Origin: Bacillota bacterium
GTDB lineage: Bacteria > Bacillota > Clostridia > Acetivibrionales > DTU013
Assembly (NCBI GenBank): GCA_023411575.1
Contig: JAEYOP010000071.1
Location: forward strand, 62,001 to 126,000
DNA length: 64,000 bases
Direction of reading: 5' to 3'
The notes beneath the pieces were generated by a model that was not told the DNA's origin, made no database searches, and saw only the letters and a program-made list of their open reading frames with translations. Of the stretch, positions 34,033-41,669 are shown piece by piece. A program made the translations under genes and the position numbers. The stretch's first letter is position 1. Each line of letters opens with the position of its first letter.

Positions 34033-35985
34033 GTGAGAAAAGAATTTTCGGCATTGAGCATGAAAAATGTAACATTGACATCGGGCTTGCTCGCAGAAAG
34101 GCAGAAATTGAATGACGAGGTAACCGTGCCTTTGATATACGATAAATGTGCGCAGACGGGCAGAATCGATTCCCTGCTGTGCAAATGGCGGGAGGGACAG
34201 CCGGACAGACCGCATCCCTTCTGGGACTCCGATATCGGAAAAATGATCGAGGCGGTTTCCTACAGCTTGATCACAAAACCGGATAAAGAGCTGGAGGAAA
34301 AGGTAGATGCAATCGTTGAACTGCTGGAGCAGGAGCAGCTTCCGGACGGCTATCTCAATACCTATTTTAAAACCTGCGGGATCGAAGACCGGTGGACGAA
34401 TCTGTATTACATGCACGAACTGTATTGCGCCGGACACCTGATGGAAGGGGCGGTTGCCTATTATGAGGCCACGGGAAAACGGAAATTCCTGGACATCATG
34501 TGCCGGTATGCGGACCACATCGACGAACGGTTCGGCCCGGAAGAGGGAAAGAAAAAGGGCTACTGCGGACACCCGGAAATTGAGCTTGCCCTCGTCCGCC
34601 TGTATAAGGCCACCAAAAACGTAAAATACGTCCGGCTCGGCAAATATTTCATCGACCAGCGGGGAACCCAGCCTTACTATTTTGAGGAGGAATCGCTGGC
34701 AAGAGGCGTGGACACCACGAAAACAGCCAACCAGAAAAGGCATTTGAAATATTATCTCAAAAGCCGCGGCCCGTATGCGGAATACCAGGCCCACAAACCG
34801 GTCCGGGAGCAGACGGAGCCCGTGGGACATGCGGTCAGGGCAATGTATTTGTACAGCGGTATGACGGACATTGCGGCGGCTTATGATGACGAAGAGCTTT
34901 ACAATGCCTGCCGGACCATCTGGGATGCAATGGAAAGAAGCCAGTTTTACATTACGGGCGGCATCGGTCCCTCTTCGGACGGAGAACGGTTCACCTTTGC
35001 CTATGACCTGCCCAACGAGTACACCTACAACGAAAGCTGCGCATCGGCGGCCCTGGTCATGTGGGCAAACCGGATGCTGCAGTTCGAGTGCGACGGCAAA
35101 TATGCCGACGTCCTGGAGCAGACGCTTTATAACACGGTTCTCAGCAGCATTTCCAACGATGGCGGTAAATTTTTCTATGCCAATTACCTTTCGGTCTTCC
35201 CGGAGCGGTTCGAGCATTCCAGCGCGGCCGTGATCGACAAGATGAGGGCGGAAAGACAGGAGTGGTTTGATGTGTCCTGCTGCCCTCCCAATGTTTCCAG
35301 GCTGATCGGCTCCATTGGCGGCTATCTGTATTCGTGTGGCGGCAAAAGCCTGTACGTTCATCTATATTCGGCAAATAAAGCCGAATTTCATGTCTGCGGC
35401 ATTCCCGCAAAGCTGAGCGTGACTACGGAGTACCCATGGAACGGCGATATCCGGCTGGAGCTGGAATTCCAGGAGGAATGCGAGTTTGCCGTCGGTTTGA
35501 GAATTCCGGGGTGGTGCACCGATTGGTCCATAAAAGTGAATGACCGTGATACGGCCTATGAGATGCAAAAGGGCTACTGTGTAATAAAGCGGGTCTGGAA
35601 AAAAGACAGCATCCGGCTTGTCCTGGAAATGCCGGTGAGAATGGTGGAAGCCGACCCGAGAGTGCGTGAAAACTGCGGACGCGTTGCCCTCCAAAGAGGT
35701 CCCGTGGTTTACTGCATTGAAGAGGCGGACAATGGAAAAGGAATCCAGGACCTTTCCATTGCGGGAGAAACCCAATTCACGAAGTCAAGGGGAATCGACG
35801 GACTGTCGGAGGGCGCCGTAGTATTGGAATTCAGCGGAACGAAAAGAGATAGGTCGGATTGGACGGGCGAGTTGTACAGACGATTGTCAAGCCGGCAGGA
35901 AGTGGTTCCGGTCAGGGCGGTGCCCTATTATCTCTGGGGAAACCGCGGCTTTGGCGAGATGCTTGTATGGATATTAAAAAAGTAG
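34033..35985 (+). CDS. GH127 beta-L-arabinofuranosidase (DUF1680)
   Basis: 650 residues, GTG start with GGAGGG upstream. An alpha/alpha barrel (about 60-430) and a beta-sandwich end (about 430-640) match GH127. Signature stretches: LPDGYLNTYF, HDELYCAGHLMEG-type (here MHELYCAGHLMEGAV), GHAVRAMYLYSG, YITGGIGPS and the twin cysteines C416-C417 in SCCPPN. In characterised members one of these cysteines is the nucleophile with zinc held by Cys and Glu. No signal peptide, so it acts on imported beta-L-arabinofuranosides in the cytoplasm. It is 21 bp after the permeases, in the same operon. Confidence 0.92.
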   Translation: MRKEFSALSMKNVTLTSGLLAERQKLNDEVTVPLIYDKCAQTGRIDSLLCKWREGQPDRPHPFWDSDIGKMIEAVSYSLITKPDKELEEKVDAIVELLEQEQLPDGYLNTYFKTCGIEDRWTNLYYMHELYCAGHLMEGAVAYYEATGKRKFLDIMCRYADHIDERFGPEEGKKKGYCGHPEIELALVRLYKATKNVKYVRLGKYFIDQRGTQPYYFEEESLARGVDTTKTANQKRHLKYYLKSRGPYAEYQAHKPVREQTEPVGHAVRAMYLYSGMTDIAAAYDDEELYNACRTIWDAMERSQFYITGGIGPSSDGERFTFAYDLPNEYTYNESCASAALVMWANRMLQFECDGKYADVLEQTLYNTVLSSISNDGGKFFYANYLSVFPERFEHSSAAVIDKMRAERQEWFDVSCCPPNVSRLIGSIGGYLYSCGGKSLYVHLYSANKAEFHVCGIPAKLSVTTEYPWNGDIRLELEFQEECEFAVGLRIPGWCTDWSIKVNDRDTAYEMQKGYCVIKRVWKKDSIRLVLEMPVRMVEADPRVRENCGRVALQRGPVVYCIEEADNGKGIQDLSIAGETQFTKSRGIDGLSEGAVVLEFSGTKRDRSDWTGELYRRLSSRQEVVPVRAVPYYLWGNRGFGEMLVWILKK

Positions 35986-36002
35986 AAAAGGAGATGGAAA
36001 AC

Positions 36003-36638
36003 ATGAAACTACCGGCAGCAAAAACCGCAATCGTATTGATTGAACCGCAAAACGACTTTTTGTCCGAGGGCGGAACCATGTATGCGTACATCAAGGAACA
36101 GCTGGCGCAGAGAAATGTCATAGCCAACCTGAAAGAGCTGTTGGACAATGCCAGGGGAAAGGTCGCAAAGATTTTCTACGTTCCGTTCCATGGGTTTGAA
36201 GAGGGCTTCCCGGAATTGAAGAAGGGCGGACCGGGGTATGAAGGCCTACGGGGTATTGAAATCGACATGAAGGCGGACTGGGGCACCGGAGCATGGCTGA
36301 AAGGGACGCCGGGACCCGAAATCATTCCGCAGCTTACCCCCCAAAAAGGGGATATTATCATCGAAGGGAAAAAGACACTGGATGCGTTCCATTCTACAGC
36401 GCTGGATTACCTGCTGCGGGCGAACGAAATTGAGTACGTTGCCTTTACGGGTTTCCATACCAACTGGTGTGTGGAATCCAGTGCGCGTTCCGCTTATGAC
36501 AAGGGATACCGGATAGTGGTCATCGGAGATTGCACGGCGACGGACACCCAGTATGAACAGGACTATGCGGAAAAGACGATTTTCCCGAAAATAGGCAGGG
36601 TCATGAACCACCGGGAATTCCTCGACGCATTGAAATAA
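36003..36638 (+). CDS. Isochorismatase-family cysteine hydrolase
   Basis: 211 residues from the ATG at 36003 (AAAGGAGA upstream). Catalytic triad candidates of the family: D in IEPQNDFLSEGG, K in EGKKTLDAFHST and C in HTNWCVESSA. The rest is a Rossmann-like fold. Members hydrolyse vinyl ethers, amides or imidazolones; the substrate here cannot be told. Last gene of the sugar operon, ending at a strong terminator. Confidence 0.88.
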   Translation: MKLPAAKTAIVLIEPQNDFLSEGGTMYAYIKEQLAQRNVIANLKELLDNARGKVAKIFYVPFHGFEEGFPELKKGGPGYEGLRGIEIDMKADWGTGAWLKGTPGPEIIPQLTPQKGDIIIEGKKTLDAFHSTALDYLLRANEIEYVAFTGFHTNWCVESSARSAYDKGYRIVVIGDCTATDTQYEQDYAEKTIFPKIGRVMNHREFLDALK

Positions 36639-36666
36639 GGCGTTTCCGGGCAGCATACCAAACCGG

Positions 36667-36703
36667 AAAAACATTTGGGACCAATGGTCCCAAATGTTTT
36701 TTT
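36667..36703 (+). terminator. Strong terminator after the sugar/GH127 operon
   Basis: Perfect 16-bp stem: AAAAACATTTGGGACC (36667-36682) with GGTCCCAAATGTTTTT (36686-36701), AAT loop, T tail. Confidence 0.95.
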
Positions 36704-36757
36704 CAAGCAGGAGTATTCCGGTCGAGTGTCGTATATATCCATTCAAGGCGGTGGCAT

Positions 36758-37906
36758 ATGAAAAAAATCATTTTGATTCCGGATTCTTTTAAAGGAACCA
36801 TGACTTCCACGGAAATCTGCGGGATTATGAAAGAAGTGATCCATTCCCATTTTCCGGAGTGCGTCGTACGGAGCGTTCCGGTTGCCGATGGCGGGGAAGG
36901 CAGCGTGGACTGCTTTCTGCATTCGATGGGTGGGGTAAAGGTTCCTGAAAGGGTTTCGGGACCTTTCTTTCATGAAATGGAAGCCTTCTACGGCATTGTG
37001 GACGATGGAAAGACGGCTGTCGTGGAAATGGCGGCCTGCGCCGGTTTGCCGCTCGTCGGGGACAGCGGGAATCCCATGGTCACAACCACCTACGGCGTGG
37101 GACAGTTGATCCGTTCAGCCGTAGAAAGAGGCTGCGAAAAAATCGTACTGGGACTGGGAGGGAGCTGCACCAATGATGCCGGCTGCGGGGCGGCGGCAGC
37201 ACTCGGAGTGAAGTTCCTGGATAAAAACGGAACGGAGTTTGTCCCTGTCGGAGGCACGCTTAAGGACATTGCTGAAATGGATGTCTCGCAGCTGCATCCC
37301 GGCCTCCGGAAAACGGAACTGGTATGCATGTGCGATATTGACAATCCTTTATATGGGGAAAATGGTGCCGCCTATGTTTTCTCCCCCCAGAAGGGAGCCG
37401 GCCCGGAGGAGGTTCTGCTGCTCGACGAGGGGCTGCGGTCTTTTGCAGAGCTTGTCCGAAGGAGCCTGGGGACGGATCCCGGAACAATAGCGGGCGGCGG
37501 TGCGGCGGGGGGAATGGGCGCCGGTATGGCGGTCCTGCTGAACGCCGAGCTGAAGATGGGAATTCAGGCCGTTTTGGACATGGTACGCTTTGATTCGATG
37601 ATCCAGGGTTCCGACCTGATCTTTACCGGAGAGGGAAAAATCGACCGGCAGAGCTTGAGGGGCAAGGTGGTCATCGGTGTTGCCAGACGGGCGAAAATAC
37701 AAAGGATACCGGTTGTCGCAGTGGTCGGGGATATAGGCGAAAACATTGAAAAAGCTTATGACGAAGGCGTGACCGCGATTTTCAGCATCAATAACGTGGC
37801 GGTGCCCTTTGAAAAAGCGAGATTGAGATGCAAAGAAGATATGGCCATGACCATGGAAAATATAGTACGGCTTCTATCCTGCAGGGCGGCGAACCTGAAC
37901 GGATGA
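36758..37906 (+). CDS. Glycerate kinase (GK1 family)
   Basis: 382 residues, start ATG with GGCGGTGG upstream. GlxK/GarK-type pattern: N-terminal IILIPDSFKGTMTSTEIC, VPVADGGEGSVDCFL and C-terminal GEGKIDRQSLRGKVVIGVA. Phosphorylates D-glycerate to 2- or 3-phosphoglycerate in the cytoplasm. Separate promoter region from the preceding operon; the next gene begins 78 bp later. Confidence 0.93.
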   Translation: MKKIILIPDSFKGTMTSTEICGIMKEVIHSHFPECVVRSVPVADGGEGSVDCFLHSMGGVKVPERVSGPFFHEMEAFYGIVDDGKTAVVEMAACAGLPLVGDSGNPMVTTTYGVGQLIRSAVERGCEKIVLGLGGSCTNDAGCGAAAALGVKFLDKNGTEFVPVGGTLKDIAEMDVSQLHPGLRKTELVCMCDIDNPLYGENGAAYVFSPQKGAGPEEVLLLDEGLRSFAELVRRSLGTDPGTIAGGGAAGGMGAGMAVLLNAELKMGIQAVLDMVRFDSMIQGSDLIFTGEGKIDRQSLRGKVVIGVARRAKIQRIPVVAVVGDIGENIEKAYDEGVTAIFSINNVAVPFEKARLRCKEDMAMTMENIVRLLSCRAANLNG

Positions 37907-37984
37907 TTTTACGGATATGGCGCTCCGGAAAGGAACGTGGTATGATAATGTAGCATCATATCACGCCAAACGGGGGTCAAAAAA

Positions 37985-38251
37985 TTGGAAACCTTTGTTT
38001 TCAAGCCCAAAGGGGTTTGCTCTAGGGAAATCCATATTTCAATACGGGACGGAATTGTAGAAAGCGTCCGGTTCAAGGCAGGCTGCGCCGGAAATGCGCT
38101 GGGCATCGGAAAGCTCGTGGAGGGCCTGCCTGTGGAAACGGTCATACGGAAGCTCAAGGGTATAGACTGCGGCGGGAAGGGCACGTCCTGCCCGGACCAG
38201 CTTGCCGTGGCCCTGCAGGAGTGTGTCGGGAAAAATGAGCAATCTGCATAG
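37985..38251 (+). CDS. TSCPD-domain protein (TIGR03905-like)
   Basis: 88 residues, TTG start after ACGGGGGT. Contains the defining TSCPDQLA motif and the opening METFVFKPKGVCSREI with conserved Cys residues (C12, C34, C59, C65). Related to the C-terminal domain of class II ribonucleotide reductase; small stand-alone forms are of unknown role. Overlaps the WYL regulator start by 17 bp, so translation is coupled. Confidence 0.85.
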   Translation: METFVFKPKGVCSREIHISIRDGIVESVRFKAGCAGNALGIGKLVEGLPVETVIRKLKGIDCGGKGTSCPDQLAVALQECVGKNEQSA

Positions 38252-39170
38252 AATTGCCTGGCTGGATGCGGCGATAAGGAGCGGAGCCTGTCCCGACAGC
38301 AGGAAACTGGCTGAACGGTTCGAGATTTCCGTCCGGCAGGCCCAAAGAGACATCGAATACCTCAAGTACACGATGGGAGCGCCCCTGGAATACTCTGCCG
38401 CAAAAGGCGGCTATTATTACAAGGACAAGGCCTTTCTTCTTCCTTCCGCCATGATTTCGGAGGAAGAGCAGCAAATGCTCGGCTATATGGCAAATCGTTA
38501 CAGGGCGGCCGGCGGAACGGATGCGAGAAAACTTGCCGGCCTTCTGGAAAGATTGTCGGCCGGGGAGGGGAAGGAAGGCGCTTCCTTTCGCAATCTGCCG
38601 GTCATACCGGTCAGGCCGGAGGAGGCAAAGCATTACAATACGCTGCGGGAAGCGCTGGAAAGACGCTCCAAAGTGGAAATGACCTATGAAAACAGCGACG
38701 GCAGGACCTCCAGTCGTTTGTTTCACACATATACCCTGTTTCACCGCAATCAAGCGGCCTACGTTTCCGGATTTTGCGAATTGCGCCGCGAAATAAGGGT
38801 ATTCCGGATATCCAGGATACAAAAACTGGTCCTCCGGAAGGAATCCTATGAAATTCCCGAAACCTATAATGACAATTATTATACGCTCGGCAGATGCTTC
38901 CTCCATACGGAGCCTTATATGGCCGAGGTCGAGATGACGGCCATATCGGAACCGGACAATGCCGCCCTTCAGGCAGAACATGTGGAAGGACCGCTTTACC
39001 GGTTTTATTTCTATACTTCCGAGGAAATGATCCAGTATCTCCTGTCCCGGAAAAACAGCTTCCGGGTCCTGTCGCCGAACTGGCTGAAGGAGAAGCTCCG
39101 CCGGAGGCTGGAGGAAATTATGCGGAAAAATTTCGGCGACGACAGCATATGTCGTACCCCTCCTATATAA
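38235..39170 (+). CDS. HTH-WYL transcriptional regulator
   Basis: 311 residues from the ATG at 38235 (GGGAAAA upstream). N-terminal winged HTH (about 5-60: IAWLDAAIRSGACPDSRKLAE, SVRQAQRDIEYLKY), then a WYL domain (about 130-220; HRNQAAYVSGFCELRREIRVFRISRI) and a C-terminal WCX-like extension. WYL proteins sense nucleic-acid-type or metabolic ligands and regulate neighbours; many sit near defence or metabolism genes. Overlap with the TSCPD gene suggests co-expression. Confidence 0.87.
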   Translation: MSNLHRIAWLDAAIRSGACPDSRKLAERFEISVRQAQRDIEYLKYTMGAPLEYSAAKGGYYYKDKAFLLPSAMISEEEQQMLGYMANRYRAAGGTDARKLAGLLERLSAGEGKEGASFRNLPVIPVRPEEAKHYNTLREALERRSKVEMTYENSDGRTSSRLFHTYTLFHRNQAAYVSGFCELRREIRVFRISRIQKLVLRKESYEIPETYNDNYYTLGRCFLHTEPYMAEVEMTAISEPDNAALQAEHVEGPLYRFYFYTSEEMIQYLLSRKNSFRVLSPNWLKEKLRRRLEEIMRKNFGDDSICRTPPI

Positions 39171-39211
39171 TCAAGCTGTTGCAACAAAATAATTGAATGG
39201 AGGCAGGAAAA

Positions 39212-40183
39212 ATGAGCAAGAAAATAGTGCAGAACGTAAACTTCGGTATGACCTGGACCAGCTACATGGGCAGTACTTATGCCGCCCTGACGGGAGCGGG
39301 CCTGTGGGAGGGCGAGATCTGGAAGTTGATGGGGATGACGGGGATGGCCTTCCACTTCATCCTCCACGAGACGGTTTGCCCGAGCTCCGTAACGGTATAC
39401 GACTGGATGGCCGAGCACCTGTCGATGATGGACAGGATCGGCGTGCATTCGGATTTCTATCAGTCGTGGTACGACAATAAAAGCGGCATATTTGCGCTGC
39501 GCCAGAAGGATGCCGTCCGGAGGATAAAAGAATCCATCGACAGGGGCGTCTGCGTTACGGTATGGGCTCCGACCCGTATATTGGAGTTCGGCGTAGTGTA
39601 TGGCTATGACGACGAGGATGGCATATTCCATGTCATCGAATGCAGCGGCAGGCAGGCGGATCCGCTTTTGTACGGGAACCTCGGCAAATCGGAAGTACCG
39701 ATGCTGGCATACCAGATCTACAAAGGGAAGGTTGATATTGATAAGCTTCAGGTATACAGGGATTCGCTACAGTATGCCGTAAGCGAATGGAATAAGGATT
39801 TCCACGTACAGCCGGCCTATGCAAGCGGCAGGAAAGCATACGGGCTGCTGCTGAAAGCGCTGGAGGAAGACCGCTTCGATACCTTCGGACTTGCTTACAG
39901 CATCGCCGTATACCAGGATTCCAAGCAATGCATAGCGCAGTATCTTGAGTTCCTTTCAAGCCAGGAAGGGCTGAAGGGCCTGGAAAAGGCAGCCGGAATT
40001 TACAAGCAGATAGCGGAACGGTACAAGGCAATGTGCGAGCTGTTTCCGTTCAGCGGAGAAAACGGATCGGGCTGCAGCGCGGACCGGGGCAATGCTCCCG
40101 CCCTGCTGAAGCTGGCAAGGGAGTGCTTCGAACTGGAGGAAAAAGCGGTTGCGTTGATCGAAGCCTGCCTCAAATCGGAATAA
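39212..40183 (+). CDS. Unknown 323-residue protein, possibly papain-like (BtrH/C39 fold)
   Basis: From the ATG at 39212, with GGAGG 8 bp upstream (the ATG at 39197 overlaps that site). The N-terminal half has NFGMTWTSYMGSTYAAL, HETVCPSSVTVYDW and GVVYGYDDEDGIFHVIE, an arrangement reminiscent of BtrH/C39 papain-like proteins (Cys region, then a GYDD..FHVI strand with His). The C-terminal half is helical (YASGRKAYGLLLKALEEDRF, and an Ala/Glu-rich end). No signal peptide. Next to a WYL regulator 41 bp upstream. Family assignment is weak; function unknown. Confidence 0.55.
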   Translation: MSKKIVQNVNFGMTWTSYMGSTYAALTGAGLWEGEIWKLMGMTGMAFHFILHETVCPSSVTVYDWMAEHLSMMDRIGVHSDFYQSWYDNKSGIFALRQKDAVRRIKESIDRGVCVTVWAPTRILEFGVVYGYDDEDGIFHVIECSGRQADPLLYGNLGKSEVPMLAYQIYKGKVDIDKLQVYRDSLQYAVSEWNKDFHVQPAYASGRKAYGLLLKALEEDRFDTFGLAYSIAVYQDSKQCIAQYLEFLSSQEGLKGLEKAAGIYKQIAERYKAMCELFPFSGENGSGCSADRGNAPALLKLARECFELEEKAVALIEACLKSE

Positions 40184-40263
40184 GGGGAAAAGGAAAAGAG
40201 CGAAAACAGGCATTGATTTTTCAATGCCTGTTATTGTATAATGAGTTCACAAAACTTTCAAAT

Positions 40264-40375
40264 GACAGAGTAGGTTATTGCGCGTGAAGTGCCAGCCGGA
40301 CGGGAAGTTGCCGCTGGACGAAAAATCCCGGGATATGGGATTTGCGGTGCAATAGCCGCATTCCGCTGCCACATG
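40264..40375 (+). ncRNA. Tetrahydrofolate riboswitch (THF, class I) of folT
   Basis: The conserved sequence features of the THF riboswitch are visible: AGAGTAG near the 5' end, GCGCGTGAAGTG, GGGAAGTTGCC flanked by a CCAGC/GCTGG stem, and the 3' GCAATAGCCGCATTCCGCTGCC. The 5' GTTATTGC (40274-40281) pairs with GCAATAGC (40349-40356). The downstream gene is folT, which fits. Likely repression when folate is plentiful. Confidence 0.85.
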
Positions 40376-40382
40376 AGGGCCT

Positions 40383-40482
40383 ATCCTTCCTTCTGTGACG
40401 CCATGTCGTTATGAAGTGGCGGTTGCATACTGCTGCAGAGCCTTTTGCAGTGTGTTGACGCCTTATGAAGGAAAGGAGGTGC
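40383..40482 (+). promoter_or_regulatory. Expression platform: possible ribosome-site masking before folT
   Basis: TCCTTCCTTC at about 40384-40393 is complementary to GAAGGAAAGG (40468-40477), which overlaps the folT ribosome site AAAGGAGG. An alternative hairpin that hides the start when THF is bound is likely, giving control of translation. Confidence 0.5.
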
Positions 40483-40486
40483 TTTC

Positions 40487-41017
40487 ATGAAAAAGACAAG
40501 AGTTTTGGTTTTTCTGAGCCTGCTCATCGCAATGGACATCCTGCTCGTCCATGTTATTCCCGTAATTCAGGTGGATATTATACGGATCAGCTTCGGATTC
40601 GTTCCGGAGTCGTTTTCCTCCATGCTTTTCGGGCCGTGGATCGGCGGATTGGGCGCGGCGGTGGCGGATGTGCTGGGGATGATCATCGCCCCGAAAGGCG
40701 CATATTTTCCAGGGTTTACCCTCAGCGCCCTGCTCACGGGCATACTATACGGCCTGTTCCTGTATAAAAGGCCCAAGACCCTCGTGCGGATTTCGCTGGC
40801 GGTCCTGTGTGTCACCCTGTTTGTAGACATCGGCTTGAATACTTACTGGCTTACGATCCTGATGGGGAAAGGCTATCTTGCTCTATTGCCCGCGCGGCTT
40901 ATAAAATGCGCGGTGATGGCGGTAGTCGAGATCCCGGTGATATACCTGATGTGGCAATACGCCGGAAAGTATATCGAAAATACTCTTCTGCGGGGCAGAG
41001 AAACCAGACAGGCATAA
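40487..41017 (+). CDS. folT: Folate-family ECF transporter substrate-binding component FolT
   Basis: 176 residues, five or six membrane helices (KTRVLVFLSLLIAMDILLV; IRISFGFVPESFSSMLFGPWIGGLGAAVADVLG; PKGAYFPGFTLSALLTGILYG). This is the S-component fold of the ECF folate transporter; it needs the shared EcfA/EcfA'/EcfT module encoded elsewhere. Ribosome site AAAGGAGG. The THF riboswitch upstream strongly supports folate uptake. Confidence 0.9.
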   Translation: MKKTRVLVFLSLLIAMDILLVHVIPVIQVDIIRISFGFVPESFSSMLFGPWIGGLGAAVADVLGMIIAPKGAYFPGFTLSALLTGILYGLFLYKRPKTLVRISLAVLCVTLFVDIGLNTYWLTILMGKGYLALLPARLIKCAVMAVVEIPVIYLMWQYAGKYIENTLLRGRETRQA

Positions 41018-41079
41018 AACGGACATAACACGATACATGCAATCCTTCAAAAACGATACAAGCTGTGCGTCGGGCGAAT

Positions 41080-41099
41080 GGGGCGGAAGCGCCCCCTTT
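41080..41099 (+). terminator. Possible terminator hairpin after folT
   Basis: GGGGCG at 41080-41085 pairs with CGCCCC at 41090-41095 across a GAAG tetraloop and is followed by CTTTG; the T tract is short, so this is only a candidate. Confidence 0.4.
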
Positions 41100-41169
41100 G
41101 ACCGGCGCGGTATCGCTTCGCCGCATGGGCCTGCCTAACTCGCGTATCCTGCCGTGTTATCCCGCGATA

Positions 41170-41493
41170 TCATCCTGTTATATCGAAATTGTACCAATTT
41201 CCTGCATTATCATCCAGGTTGTTCAAAGGATCGTGAAAACTCACTTTCATAAAATCCTCTTTCAACGCCGGAACGGTTGCTTCAAAGCAGGTTCCGGACC
41301 TTACCATGGGCACCTCCTGTTCGTTGTCCAGGCCCTGGCCGTAGCCGATATGGGCGAATACTTCCGCCGCGCCGTTTTTGGACAAAGCGCCGTCGTAAAG
41401 GATTTTCACCTTGTCCCCGACCACCGGGGACGCCGGGCTTATCGTCACGCCCTTGTGCATGTATTCCAGATTCTGCTGCGCCTTCTTTTCCAC
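41170..41493 (-). CDS. Small CBM25-like carbohydrate-binding protein
   Basis: 107 residues from a GTG at 41493 with AGAGGTG upstream. The C-terminal 85 residues match the starch-binding CBM25 pattern: VKILYDGALSKNGAAEVFAHIGYG, EVPMVRSG-CFEATVPAL and LNNLDDNAGNWYNFDI. No signal peptide, so cytoplasmic; such orphan CBM25 proteins probably associate with glycogen. It converges on folT and is divergent from the following sugar nucleotidyltransferase gene, which might be linked to polysaccharide metabolism. Confidence 0.8.
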   Translation of the reverse strand: MEKKAQQNLEYMHKGVTISPASPVVGDKVKILYDGALSKNGAAEVFAHIGYGQGLDNEQEVPMVRSGTCFEATVPALKEDFMKVSFHDPLNNLDDNAGNWYNFDITG

Positions 41494-41669
41494 CGCTTCA
41501 CCTCTTTTCGTCCTGCTTGCCGCCGGGGAACAATCCGGCATGAAACCATTAAAGATATCATATACATTTCTGTGCTAGAAAATTCATGCCTGGGGCTCCG
41601 TATTTTTTCCCCGGGAATGACAGAAATTAAAGCTGTATTCTGAATCAAAAATTCGAAGGGATGAAGCGA

